Assembly: GCA_964023205.1 (NCBI GenBank)
Contig: OZ026843.1
Coordinates: forward strand, 5,441,029 to 5,505,028
Origin: Lutraria lutraria
Lineage: Eukaryota; Mollusca; Bivalvia; Venerida; Mactridae
Direction: 5' to 3'
Length of the DNA stretch: 64,000 nucleotides
The position numbers and the translations under genes were made by a program. This document shows positions 13,701 to 27,700 of this stretch, in pieces. Numbering within the stretch: the stretch's first letter is position 1; every line of letters starts with the position of its first letter. The notes under the pieces are model-generated. The model did no database searches. It worked only from the letters and a program-made list of their open reading frames with translations, and was not told the origin of the DNA.

Positions 13701-16700
13701 CAGCTCGCGGTGATTCCCAATTGACCGTCGGTGTCCCTTGGTATTTGTTCAACTTGAGGAATCAACTTGCTATATATGTTTTCTGTTGACTGTGCTGTCT
13801 TTTACTGCTATATCTTTCTTGTATTTAATTTATGTAATTTAAGTTTAGTTTTAGTTTCTGTGAGTAGGTGTGAGGATGAGTCCACAAAGCTGTGTTAAAT
13901 ACTATATAGCGACATAGTAATGCGGGAGACTATCTTTTTCAGTACTTTCATTTGTGTGGGTGAATGGGTTATAGGGGAAAAGTGTTTTGGAAATGTGGAA
14001 TCATTTTCATATCTATTTCCAGTTCTTGCTGTAAGCAATCTAACTGTTCCATTAGCCATTTTTTATCCTCTAGTTCCGTTGTATGCATGTCTTAATAGCC
14101 AAAGATTAGCGAGAGAGTCGGTGTTTGATTCTTTTGTCTGTCGTTAATTGTTATGACTGATCAATGAAAATTATACGTTCTCAATTTCGTCTCAAATGTA
14201 AAGCAAACTTGTTTTTTTATATAGACGTAGGTTGCCTCTACAATCACGTATGCCATAAACATACTAAACAAGCCAAACATTGAAATTTTCAATGGCGTGT
14301 TACATTGATACAGTGATTCAGTTTACCGTCATACTAAATCATTACCACCGCACTAAGCTGGTGTGGTTGAATCAAAATATTAGTCTATCACCTATGTGTC
14401 TTTATATGGACAAATAAAAGACACACATTGTAAATAATGAATGACTAAATGTTGACATTCAGCTGCCACAAGCAAGCGTAATGGGTGTTGTTTCTGTTTT
14501 TTTTGCCTGCTTTGACATCATTTTAACAATGTTTGCATGCTTTGGACCACAAAGGCTAACACATATTATTTTTTTGAATGTTTACACATGCTTTGAAATC
14601 TCCAAGGACATTTACAGTATATAAAAGCACACGACAGTATATTTCATCTACGGCAAAACAAATGTGAAGTATTTTCAAATTGCTTCAGCATTATAAACAA
14701 AGGACTCATGCATACACGTGATTAATGTCAGTTTAAGTCCGCAATAATGCCATTTTGATACTATTGGTACTTTCAAACAATATTTACAATATAATGATAA
14801 TATACAGTTGTACATATAAAGTTATACACAGCCATAAGATAATAGTTGTGTGATACTATGTGTAACATGATCTTGTAAATATGTTTCACGATGAGGTGAT
14901 AGGGCACGAATATTGTTGGATGTAAATGATCCAAGTGCTTGTCATAGCAAATGTTTGCTGTTGATTATGGCGCGAGAAAGGTCGGCTGTTTCCAAATACG
15001 AGTACTAACTGTTTATTTCAAGGTTTTAATTTAACATTTTCTATTATTGTTGTTTAGGTATTGCAAAGGGTCTGCAATATTTTAAGCATGGTATCAGACA
15101 ATTTATCAAAATCATTTACAGGTGCAATCAAACCAGGGATAATGATCACCTATAGGCACTTGCCAGTAAGTGAACCGAGGTCACCCTGAATAATAAATGC
15201 ATTGATGTATTGCTTAGTGTAGTAAATGGTTTCTCTCAATATGAAGTACACATGTAATACCTAATTGGGAGATGTTGTTCAGTTTGGATTGTGTTCTATT
15301 AAACCGATTTTCGGCTCATACACAATTCTCCCTATGGAAATGGATGACAAAATGATGTGCTTCAATTTTGATACAGCATCAAACTGCACTTCAGGGAATT
15401 CAAAAAGTACCGCATACTATTAGTTATGTTTTTTTTTGTATATTTTAAGTCATGGACGTTATACGGGTTGAATAAGAGATCGAGTACGAACAAGATGTGT
15501 TTTGGTAATTTTGAAACATGCGCAAAACAAACGACATGCTGTTTATTCTCGTTTTAGTCAGACGTGAATACGACAATAATGTTACCATGAAGGACAAATC
15601 TTCCAACAAATACTCTCAGGTCTTTTTTGTTGTTGTTAATGATTTTGCTTTTAACTGTAGCTGCTGATATACATGTATGTCTAATACACAACCCTTTGTC
15701 AGTTATATTGCTGGTCATGTAATACATCCAATTCTCATATCCTAAAGATGATGTTAAATTTAAATTTCTCATACAGCTTTGTTCCATCATTAACATATTT
15801 TTTATCGACGGAGGCTTCTCTTGCATGGCCGATAAGGCGGCGCTGTTAACTGAACGTAATCTTTCTCTACAGTCTCTACACGTACTAGAAGACATTGTTG
15901 AACTTAACAGGTAGATTGTAGATGTATCCAAACCATATCGTGCTGACACTGAGGATATCATCGGCCGCGATATGTTGAATGATGTGTGCATTTTGGTGCT
16001 TTTCCCAAACACAATCTTAAACTGGTTTTAGCACTGAAAGTCTATGATTATTTTATGACGAATATAAATAGTTTTATTGAAGTTGTTTTGGCTGCAGTGA
16101 CAGATGCTTTATTAATTGTAGATACAAAAAATTTCGACCTTAACACACCGGCTACCAATAACACATAACAAGTGTAGGCTGTTAAAATATAAACTTATTT
16201 AACAACACAGATTGCATTTATATCTGATGGAAATCAACACGAATACGTGTGATGAGATATATTTAACGCTGTACATTTTGATATTCGTAAAAAAATAAGC
16301 ACGGTTCTGTTTCCAGCTTAATTCAGTGTAGCATTTCGACATGTGGACAGGAAAACGTACAACGTCATGGAAACGGTTGGTTTAATTTGCGTGCACCATT
16401 CTTATCATGTTTGTACCGACACTTTAGTTTTTATTTGACAATATTTAATTGAATTAGAGTGATTAATACGAATGAACGATTTCGTTACACGAGCCATTTC
16501 CCCTTTGACATATACAAGTCTCCAATTTAGAAGAATCCCCACTATTTCAAGTGTACAAAAGTAATTGTTTTATAATTATTTAATAGCGCTAAAGTATGAT
16601 AAATGCATGGTAATTATACAGTACCATCTTTGAAAAAGCACGTGTCTTTTTGAATGATCTTCAAAAGCACAGGGTGGATGAAAGTATCAAATTCTCTTTA

Positions 16701-18600
16701 AATTGAATTCAATTGAATAACAGTTACACTCGCTATGTTATTTCTTCTCATTTGGAAAACCTCACAAGTGGCGGTCACCCAAAGGTATCTACGCCGTGTC
16801 CATATGGTCAATAAATCGCCGTGTTCTGTTTTCTTTCATCGTCAAGCCGGGAATAGACGGAGAAGGCTGGGCAATTAGTTACCATGACAAGACCATCTAT
16901 TCACTTGAAAGTTTTCCTTCTTCAACGAAAACGAAGCCCTTTAATTATGAATAAACAGCTTAAGGGTATTACAAACTCCCTTATGTGTTGCGCTACATCA
17001 TGATTGATGGCTTCTAACGGCAAAAGACTTATTGCAGTGTCTCGTTTTAAACGATAGAGTAATACATTTTTTCTTCATGTAAGGGAAGGATGTATTTTCC
17101 TGTATATCGTAATGTTGGGTGGTTACTCATGAATGCATCATGAATATATTTCCAGTTCATTAAATCCTCGGAATACACAAATTAAATTGTTTGTATGTCA
17201 GTAACCTCCGTGCATCTGTCATAGTGTCTGTATTCAGCAAAACAAGTACAAATAATGTTTGACTAAATTGGTGACAACTTGCCCATATTGAACATGTAAA
17301 GATCATAATTTGTCTAAAGCTTATGTTTTTTCTTTTAAGTAGATGCTTTAACGCCTGGAGAAATATAGTCAAAATAACATATTTGAATAATGTATTTTAG
17401 GTAAAAGACATGTTGAAATAATTTTCCGCAAAATCTAGACATAACTGAAATATACTTGCTTTCAAAATGTTTTAAATCAGAGTACACAATATCTGCATAA
17501 TCGGCCTCTACATTTTTCTCTTATTTATTTTCTATTATTTGTTTTGTGTGGATAGATCTTATGTATGTTTTGTACACTTTTATGTACATACGTGTATATG
17601 ATATATATATGTGTGTTCGTCCTACTAGGTATGTCATTATGAAGTGTCTTCAAATGGATGGTTTTCTGTGCGTAGAAAAATACACGACGCAGTCTAAATA
17701 GAAATGTACACACAGTTTAAGTTGCCTTTATTATGTATATTTGTTATGACACGCCGATTTTCGACGATTGTCTATTGAAATGTTATAAAAAACATAGCAT
17801 GATCCATCGTTATAACTGTATTACGTACCACAAAGTGCAAAAATGTAATTGTTTTTTTTTTTGCCTTCGCGTGGATTTTTGGCACTTTAATATCACAATT
17901 AGTATTTACAATATGTTTTTAACTTCACTATACGTGCATCGCAATATCATTTAGAGATAAATTTGCGTCAATCGAGATTTTTTTGCTAAGCAAATTCATG
18001 CAAAAATATGTCGTCGCGAAAACTGATGACTTTGTAGTAATTATAGTATAACATTTTTTCTAAGTGCCATATTTGACTGTAATGTAATATTTTACCTTGT
18101 CAAAACCACGTGTGTATTATATAGGTGTAATGTTTGTGTATGGTTCGATGTCAAACTGTGTGACAGATGGGATGTTTCCATATTCGCTTTAACTGGATAA
18201 GTTTGTTCTATCTCGATCTAAAATCTAACACGGGGACAGTGTCGTACAATATATCCTATTGCCAAACAATTCACCCTTTGTATCGTACGGAATAAGATAT
18301 CAGCATTATTTGATGAATAGATAATATCGGAAGAATAATATTCAACAACAATACACCTATTAGAATCAATAAAACAGGGTCATTCTGATAAAAAGTGTGA
18401 AGCTCGTTTAGGGTTGTTTTAATCCTATTTCATGCCGGTATAGATTTCAATGAACGATAATAAAAATGATAGATATTGACTTAATTGTGGCAACCAAACT
18501 GACGTTATGATAAACAGTTAAACGCAAATAAAAGTATGAGTTCATTTGAACCGAATTCTATTTTAAAGTCGCCTTTGTTTGTTTGTGGCGTTTTATTAAT
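10800..18600. other. Non-coding DNA downstream of Hox4, middle part
   Basis: AT-rich and unannotated apart from the doubtful frame at 15554-16012. TTTAAAGGGGTG at 11833 resembles one end of the MITE-like element, but no partner end was seen. Confidence 0.55.
15554..16012 (-). CDS. Unrecognised 152-codon open frame, doubtful gene
   Basis: The longest frame outside Hox4 that is not antisense to it. The predicted product starts MFGKSTKMHTSF, is Ser-, Met- and Asn-rich, has a Cys-x2-Cys pair (STCRDCRERL, about residues 43-52) and no signal peptide, membrane segment or domain I recognise. The base composition resembles the surrounding non-coding DNA. It could be a chance frame, an exon of an unknown gene, or a remnant of a mobile element. 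It lies on the Hox4 strand, about 8.5 kb beyond the Hox4 stop. Confidence 0.15.
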   Translation of the reverse strand: MFGKSTKMHTSFNISRPMISSVSARYGLDTSTIYLLSSTMSSSTCRDCRERLRSVNSAALSAMQEKPPSIKNMLMMEQSCMRNLNLTSSLGYENWMYYMTSNITDKGLCIRHTCISAATVKSKIINNNKKDLRVFVGRFVLHGNIIVVFTSD

Positions 18601-18619
18601 TGTATAATGGATTTCAAGT

Positions 18620-18850
18620 AATTTCATGTATATTCGAATACAATTCTATCTATACTCGAATACAATTTCATTTATTTTCTATATTCGAATACAATTGCAT
18701 CTATATTCGAATGCAATTTAATCTATATTCGAATACAATTTTATCTACGTATATTCGAGTATTTCTTTCTATATTCGAGTACAATTATTCGATGTTCGAG
18801 TACAATTCATCGATCTTCGAATACAATTTCATCTATATTCGATTACAACT
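18620..18850. repeat. Degenerate minisatellite of about 22 bp with a TATTCGAATACAATTT core
   Basis: About ten variant copies of a unit built around ATATTCGAATACAATTTCAT, with spacing near 20-24 bp and variants TTCGAG and CTCGAA. In one frame it reads as repeated FEYN-type peptides, a by-product of the repeat and not evidence of a protein. The TTCGAA core is itself palindromic. Confidence 0.85.
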
Positions 18851-21800
18851 TATGTGTAAGATAAATTTGTTTGGTTTCGAATATGTTGACAATACTTTTA
18901 AGCAGGTTAGACATTTCTTTAATTAAAAGAAAAAGGAAAATGCCTTACCGCAAAAACTGCCGTTACAGTCGATACCATAAACATTTAAAAACTCACGAAC
19001 AAGTATAAGTCAAATGTACTTTGGTGTATAGAACAAAAGAAATTAGCTTCACTTTTACGGTCAATTTTGTGCCAAAGTACACCTGTACACTTAAATACCT
19101 GGCTCTGGCAAAAATCGTAAGACAAATTTATTACAACTTGCAGTCAAAATCAGTTATTGAATACACATCCGGGTATTCACAAATTTTAATTCTTGAACAG
19201 GAGATAATTATAGACAAATTGTAGTCTCGTTATTACTGGTACATTTAACAGTAGTCTCTTTAAAGTGGTTAAATATATAATGATTCAACTTAAAAAAAAA
19301 GTTATTTCAATTATTAGTTTTGACAAAAAAAATTGCTAAGAGATCAATATTACGTTTTTTTAGAATAAACTTTTAATTGAATCATTCAAGAGTTAACTTT
19401 GTATCAGTTTTTCCCCACAAATTAACTGTAGAAAATATGTATTTATCTTTATTCATTTATCCATAAATTATGTAAAAATCAAAAAGTATTTTTGCTCTCA
19501 TTTAACAAGCGACGGACGCGTCAAGAAGGAACATTCAGTGACAACAGATAAAGAAATAAATGTGGCTCTTTATATCATATAACCTAGTATTAAATGTTTT
19601 ATCTGATAAAACAAAAAAAGCAAACAACACACTGTCTGACAGTGAAGTCCTTAGATTTGTTTGACAGAAAAAACACAACATACAATTTGTTTTATAAAGC
19701 CGTCCCGTTATAGTACTTGTATGACTGACGTGCACCCGTATTCTAGATCACCGATAAACCTTTGTCAAACATGCCATTTTCTATTTTCTTAATTAGAATG
19801 CTGCAAAGATCAAACGCATATTTTGCAATAGGAGTTTTATTAATTAAAAGTGCAATATTTGACATTTTATTTATCCTATTTCAGGGCTGCCTTGTACTAC
19901 GACTCCGCTGTTTGTATTTCGTGGCGCCGCTGATTTTACGATCACTTTTGTATTACAACAGTTTACCGCATCCCGTTCTATCTGATAGACAAGTGATATC
20001 AAATATCAGACATACAGCCGCAGATTTTTAATATCAAATATAAACCGGTAATAAAAGATATGTTATTATGATATTCTTTCCTGTACAGGCGCGATAGTAA
20101 TCTATTTTGCTTCGGCTTTTGGACCGAAATTGAAATTGACGTATCTATTTAAGTCTTGATGTTTCGACTCATGTGTCAGTTACGAGCTCGTTAAATAGGA
20201 ACTAGCTATCAAAAACCTTCTGTACGGCCTATACGTCTGTGTAATATACTGTTTTAAAAAACAAACATAACGTTACATGCATCAAAACTGACATTTCTTA
20301 TTGAAAATGACAGCGTTCACGGGTAATTGATAATAAAACTCCTTCGGCACCCTAGGGCTAGCGAGATGACATAGGCGAATAGACTCGCGCCGAACCTGCC
20401 GTGAAGATGAAAGAACCGTCTGCTTAAAACGATTATTTTTGCATGAGAACCTTTTGAAAACTATGCATAACAATTATAGTCTATGATATTCAGTTTCAAA
20501 TTAAACTAAGAGCCGACTTTTGTATACAAGGTGCTAAAATATATCGTCCGCGCGATGAAAGTGTTGTTGGAATGTTCGTTTTATTTATAGAATCGCATAT
20601 TCAAAATACATTTTCATCCAAATGTTTAAGTTTGGTAAGTTTAAACACTTGTCCCAGCAAGATGTCTCCTCTAACAAGATGTATTTTGAACGGCTTGCGA
20701 AAACACGATGCAGTCGACCAAATGTATGAAACTATTGCCTCATCTCATAATTATATTATCGCCAGAAAGAATGTTTTGTTAAAAGGAGAGCTATTCAAAA
20801 CGCATTATTCAAACATTGTCTGACTATGATAAATGAGCCAAACACGATGGAACTTCGGAACAAGTGTGTCGAGAACCAGTGACGAGTGAACGGAAGTGTA
20901 TAAATGCTCATTATGGAAAACAATTCTCCACAAAAAATCAGGGCGCAAATCTATCGACAGCATACTAGTTTTTATTATCTTTCTGTATTTTTCTGCTAAT
21001 TATATGTTTTTTTAAAAATCTCTTGATAATCAGTAACACTGTACATTTCACCAGGACGTTTATTTTCATGTACACAAAGAAATGTGCAACTAATTTAAAA
21101 ATCTGTGAAAACTGACACTCTTGAATTCCTAATTGTTTCTATTTTCGCTGAATTCATTTCTCATGTAGAAAACTCTTTAAAATATAAGACAAATCTACAA
21201 TCATAATTTGGAGTTTAGTATATATTCAGTTTTGATAACTTTCATGCACCTTATCAAACATCTCTGCTGTGTATCATGCATTTCAACATTTAAATTATTT
21301 TGATGCAAATTTGAATAATTATTACACATATTAAAATAAAAATGCAATCGCTCCCCACCATCACGAGAGTCCATAGAAACAGATGGTCCTTTAACCAAAA
21401 CGAACGATACTTAGTCGTACATATAAATCAAGAGTGAAACAATATACGTGTTTTGTGGAAATATGTCGTAATAGTTTTGTCAATATGACTTGTTTGGGAC
21501 CACTTTCCATACCTTATTGATTTTATGTAAAATGAACTCGTTTACAAGGAATCAAATCCGATTTGGCATGGCATCATTGTCGACCAAAAACAATTATATT
21601 CTTATGCAACAAAAACAATACATACTTTAGAATGATTATTTACTTAAATACTTGCCTTTCAATTTGAATTTTACATTTAACAAAGGTATAACTAATTGAA
21701 CATTTCAAATACTTAGTTATGTTTTTATTTGCTTAGGCTTTGTATTAAGACATAATTGGGTATAACATTATTTGGCAAAATCATTTTTTTTAAAACACGC

Positions 21801-23646
21801 ATTATCTATTCAATAAAGCATGCGTTATATGCAATGATTTAAACCTCGTACAATATTGTACATAAACTTATTTCATTAGTTTAAAATTAACACCGCGAAC
21901 CGACTGAAGTTTGGTAATAAAATCATGATAATGTACTACTTGTAATGATTGTAATGCTGTAAATTATATATCGAATGTGACTGAGTACAACTAAATCGAA
22001 GAAAGCATGAATAATGCATATTTTAAATACCGAAGAAGAATATTGTGTGAAAGGAATATTTCAAACACCGCAGACAAGAGTTAGAAGTGAATTTTAAACA
22101 TTACCGATGGAACACAAAGAAACACACATAGGCTTTAAACACTGCCGAAGAACATTAAAATTAAAACGAATGCCACTTTTAAACACTAAAGTTTCTAAAA
22201 GTACCCAGAAACAATTTTATGCCTAACCAAACATTTAAAATGACGTCGTTTTCGACACAAAAACGGATTTTTTATGATGAAAATACCTATAGCTCTATTA
22301 TTTCATATGGATATTTTATAAAATATATCAACAAAACGTAACGGAAAATAAAACTACCTATAAACGATTGAGTATAAATTTAATGTTCATAACTTAATCA
22401 TGAGTGCAAGTAAAATGGTTTTAAATGTGAAGTATGTTTTTTTCTAGATGTGTAACACTGAAGAAAGATAAAGTAGAAAGGGATGAAAATGTTAAAAATT
22501 GGAAAGTATTAAAAAATAATGCAGACAGTATTACTAGTAACTGAAGGAAAGAATGGAGAAACGGGGATTTAAATGTACAAACATGTATGTAGAAAAGAAC
22601 AATATACGTTTCCAACCCACGATACTGTAATACAGGAAGTATCTGTACAAACTGGAGAAATAAAAAAGATGAATAACATTTTACAACATTTTATTTTTCA
22701 TTTGCCAGGAGCAAATAAATCTCGTAACAATAACTCCTATAGTATTTATCGGTACTGTACAAATTTCTCTTAATAGTACGTGTACATAATATATTCATAT
22801 ATTTACATGCTGTGTTATTCATACAACTTTATAATATTGTCAAACATGTTATAAATAATGTGGTTTAGAAATAACGTAGACGGAGAGTAACGTAAATTTG
22901 ATAACCTGTTAGGTTTTTTGAAACGTATAATTTTCAATAACACAATGCAGATTTTAAAAATAACTCATAGTTTAGTACTTATAATTAACGATTAGTTATA
23001 TAAATAAAAAAAGATGTGAGAATGCAAGTGTAAAAGTCTTAATATTCATTTTGCAGCAAAAATAAGGTATTTCAAATAAATTATACCTAAAATCACACAA
23101 CATTTTGATAATTATATCAATATGTTTATAATTGCTTATCATAAAATGATGTAAAGAAAGTTAGGTTCATTAAGCATCTTTAAGAATGCTCAAATGTTAT
23201 TATCTAACAGTCGGTCAATTCAAACATATAATCTAATATTTATTATTTTATTATTTCATTAATATAACACCAGTCTAATTTATTAAATGCTCCGGACACA
23301 ACTGTACGTTTGTATTCCATCAATAAAAACAATTACTTTGGAGTTACTTTGGTGGCAATTTAATTTTTGATAATAATGAATTAAACGCTCCATCAAACAT
23401 TATGGAATACTTTTTCATATGCACATTTTAACCCAATAGCCATTTCACCAGAGTATAATGAATGCCATATATTGATAAAAAATCATGATCATTTTATGTT
23501 TCGATGTAAACATCAGTGGCTTTAATGTTTATAATTTTCTGAATCTAACATAATCGAGGCAGTATATTACACCTGTCAGAGAGAACATTGCGATATATAC
23601 TTCTAAAAATATTCAATAAGGTCATTTGCTTCAGTAATCTAAAATA
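18851..23646. other. Non-coding DNA between the minisatellite and the Hox4 3' UTR
   Basis: AT-rich with short chance frames only. I see no recognisable gene, RNA gene or mobile element. Confidence 0.55.
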
Positions 23647-24467
23647 TTTATTTTCTCAGGAACAGCGTATAATTCATACTTTACAGAGATCGATGCTGAA
23701 TATCAAGTAATCATACAATTATTAACGAGTATGCAACTAACGCATGTAATATATAAGAAATCTCCTTTGGTAATAGCGTCAAATATTAAATAAGATATTT
23801 AGCAATGTACAAGCAAACGAACAAACAAACAATCAAACAAACAGGCATGGGCAGAAGATACAGAATTGTTTTTCATCATCAACAACAAACACAACAAGAG
23901 TCTATGAATAATGGTATTCCACACACCGTCATCGCGTCAATGTGCGTCTTGTAAGCAATTTGTTTTTACTTAACATTCATACAAGGATTTCTCGCCCCAA
24001 GCTCTTATATTGAATTTGTAAGTCAGTTAAAAGTTTGTGCACTATGTTTAATGTAAGCATGCAATGCTTGTAAGTGTTTCTATGGTGGGATACACGAATT
24101 ATTAACACATTAAGTCTTGCAGCTCACGTAAATGTACATACATAACCAAACACCATTAACTCGTGCAATCACTAATTCATGTTGTGTTGTAGCGGAAATC
24201 ATTTGTGTGTTCTACCCCTTTCGAATTTTCTCAAAATATGCAAGCTCACAGTGGTGTTGCCTCAAATCTCGACACGTAAAGACGTTAGCAATTCCCTGTT
24301 CCAAAAAACGCTCGCAACATTTGATTTTGCATTTGTATCGAGCTCGAACAAACGTCTTTCACACCTTTCTAGCCTTGACATCCATATGACTCTGGACGAT
24401 CAATCTTCTTCTACTATTTTCATCAAATTTCCACAAACTTTCTCAACTTTTGAAAGAGCAGAAACGC
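23647..24467 (-). other. Probable Hox4 3' UTR
   Basis: Sequence following the Hox4 stop. The first polyadenylation-like hexamers on the complement are ATTAAA at 24047-24052 and AATAAA at 23647-23652, implying a 3' UTR of roughly 420 or 820 nt. Plus-strand open frames that cross this interval and exon 3 look like shadows. No transcript evidence is available. Confidence 0.4.
23811..23845. repeat. (CAAA)n-type microsatellite
   Basis: GCAAACGAACAAACAAACAA and variants, just beyond the likely end of the Hox4 3' UTR. Confidence 0.75.
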
Positions 24468-24708
24468 TCACATGCCCGCCAAGTCAGGGTGCATCATACC
24501 CATATGATGACCAATTTGATGCATTGCTAAAAAGCTGTTTGGATCAAAATGACCTACATTGCTAGTGTCCATCAGTCTAGTTTTTGTGTTTGGCAATTTA
24601 TGCTCTTTCTTCCATTTCATCCGTCTGTTTTGAAACCAGATCTTTATCTGGCGCTCAGACAAAACGAGAGAATGCGCAATCTCTATCCTTCGTCTTCTTG
24701 TGAGATAT
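24468..24708 (-). CDS. Hox4: Hox4 coding exon 3 (rest of homeodomain and C-terminus)
   Basis: The acceptor has a long pyrimidine tract (TTTTCTCATTCTTATAG) ending at 24709. The first base completes Arg24 of the homeodomain, then [19 protein letters not shown], the recognition helix [15 protein letters not shown], and [14 protein letters not shown] 43-residue C-terminal tail after the homeodomain is rich in Met and His and ends in DLAGM before TGA at 24468-24470. An open frame continues upstream of the acceptor into the intron, so a naive ORF call overextends by about 25 residues. Confidence 0.95.
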
Positions 24709-27700
24709 CTATAAGAATGAGAAAATAAGAAAAAATAGATACAAATTTTAGAAATGTTACATAATTTTGCAGAATAACACATCCTGCTTGGTTAAGGTTG
24801 GATTGATTTGAAACTGTGCCAGAGTTGGATGATGTTGGCTTTCAAGCACAAGATATAATAATGGTGCCTTAAGATATGTTTATCAAGTCAAAGAATGTCT
24901 CCGGCAAAATATAGTTTTTGAAAATATGTTATTATCCTTTCGAACATGTCAGAAACTGGTCGAAAAGCTCCGAATTATTGGTAAAATCAAGTATTTGGCG
25001 CTTGTTCATATTTTAAATTGCAGAACATTCTTCGAAATGTGCAATGTCAGTGTGTATTTATTGTAACGTCTTATGACAAAGCGTTCAACATATGATAACT
25101 TAATACATGATCATTACCATAATAACGATGTTAACAAAACTCCCCTTCATATTTTCTGAACAAAATTAATTGTAACTATATCATATTTTGATAACAAAAA
25201 AAATGAATGTAACAGTAGGATAAGGTTAGAATATGTTCGGAAAATAATTCAGCCCAGAAAGGTATAGAACAGAACCTTAACATGAAACACAAAAAGTTCA
25301 ACATATGAACTTTATCCATGCTATCTTATAACGAAAGAAGTGCATTCAAAAATGTAAAACAAAGTCTTATTTCGTAGACTTGTATACTATTACATTTGTA
25401 GTTGATATACTGATATACAGATAAATATATATACACAACTATTTGTTCTCTTGAAAAGGAGCATTTTTAAGTCACTCGGTATCTGGTGAGCAATTATAAG
25501 GTGGCTTTTTTGAGAAATAAATTATATTGTATATTAAACAAAAGCATTCTTGCCGGCTGCGTTTTAAAGCAAGCCGATGAGCTCTTAGACATTTGTGAAT
25601 ATGTATTTCTTATTTAAATGTACTCGTTTGCTACTTTGCTTCTTTATTTTTGTTTCTATGTTTTGATATGGCATTGGTCCCCCCTTTAATTTTGTAAGTG
25701 ACTTACCAAAGATTGAAAATTCAAATGATTTTCAAAGTAATATAAATATTTGCATACATACCTATTGAAATGAAATTCTTTTTCCAACTCTAAAATTTGA
25801 TGTCGAGTGTATGCAGTTCTATTACGTTTTGTTTCCGATAGAATAGAATTCGAAGAGCCTGGAAATATACAAAATTATAACATTAAAATTTGACAAGCCT
25901 TAGAATATATGGAAATACAAAATGAACATTATATATGCCAAAAAATACATAGCATATTAGTATATAAAATATATAATATAAACATACTTCTTGTTGTAAG
26001 ATACAAACAAATTAATGTCCAACAGAAGAATGATACTAAATAAGTAGATTGAATTAAGCAGCTGAAATCTTCAATTAAGTTGATTGTATATCAATTAATA
26101 CACTTCAAAATTAAATTACGTTGTTAATATTTTAAGTATAGCAAAACGAAATTATGTAGATACTTTGGCAGATATAAGAATTACAATCATTTACGAAAGG
26201 GGTAATTTTTTATCATTAGCATAATACATGTTATATAATAGCAATATCATAATATTACATTTTTTGGTGTCATTATTGTATAGAAAATATGAATGATCTG
26301 TCATATTACGTATGAGTAGATAATATAGGGGTACTTATTAAAACATCATTTCGAAGATTAAAATATATCCGCTTTTTTACAAATAAACAAAGCTAGCTTC
26401 TTCATTCATTGTCAACTCACATTTTTTTCTACTTAGGTGCATACAAAAATATAACGAACATAAATCTATAATATATAAAAAAAAACATGCATTATAACGC
26501 CGTACGCATTATATGCGTATTTTTGTGAAGGCTTACTGATTCATCTCATATCTTGAACACAGTTGTATGCTATTAAATATCCATTATTCACAGGTAGAAC
26601 ATTCTCGTTATATTATCTTATTCATCACGATATTTTAAAACATTTAAGCGATAAACTTGCAGCTTACTTGAACAAATCTTGCAGGAAAAAACGCACAGTT
26701 TTTCAATCAATCATTATTTACGATATTTATTGAAAACTAGATAGTCTCTCGTAAAAGGCCAATGTCATTTATAACTTGTAGAAGAACAATTTGCTCTTTG
26801 GATTGTTCGCTTGCTTGCAATATAAAATAAACTAAGTCAATGACTCTTATAAAGACATATCAAGTTTGATAACGAATTATACTGTAATAACTAGTAGTGT
26901 TGTCGCATTATATTCTTTAGCTAGGAAGACAAAATCACCAATATTAATGATCAGTAACTAAGTCATGTACATGTATTCGTCTAATCTAAGTAATGAAAAA
27001 AAACATAATTCGTTGGAGAAATTATGACTTGTATTCACTGCGCATGCGTGGATTGTTTGCGTCATCGATTTTGGATGTTGCTGTACGAATGGATCTTGCA
27101 AGATACAAGCAGAAAATAAACAAAATTGGATGGAATCGATAGGAAATCAAAATAATACTAGCCATAGATATGAATTATTTAAGCTTAATGACTCGTTGAA
27201 CAAATCAATACTTCTTTCACGATATAACTTCAGCTGAAGATTAGCTGATAAAACCTCCATTATTATAACTAATTGGAAAAAATGTTGTCACTTGGAAAAA
27301 AATCAATCGACTTAGATATCGTTCATAATAGATTCTTGATTTTGTTCTTTTTTGCGAATATTGTTTTGTGTGATAAATACATGCTTTAAGCACCAGTATA
27401 TACACATTGATATATATATCAAGATATATTCATTGAAAATGTTTGCAGTTTATATTGAAGTCAAATGTTTGGTCATGTTTTTTTGTTTTTTTGCTTTTGC
27501 AATTAGTTGACATTCGAAAAGAACTTCTCACATATATATGATCAGATTGCATACTTATGTAATATATATTCATCAATAAGATAATTGCATGAGTTTTGTT
27601 AATAATTGAACATATTTTTTCCATGTGTATAATGAATGTCGACTCATATATGTAACTTTGCACTATTTCAATATATTTTGTAAAAACTGAACAAGTGTTT

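Noticed and set aside
18398..18410. GAAGCTCGTTT resembling the start of miR-993
   Set aside because: The match stops after about 11 nt, it is on the strand opposite to Hox4, and no pairing arm is nearby.
24132..24565. Plus-strand frames of 85 and 128 codons overlapping Hox4 exon 3 and its 3' UTR
   Set aside because: They are antisense shadows of a conserved coding exon and show no domain of their own.
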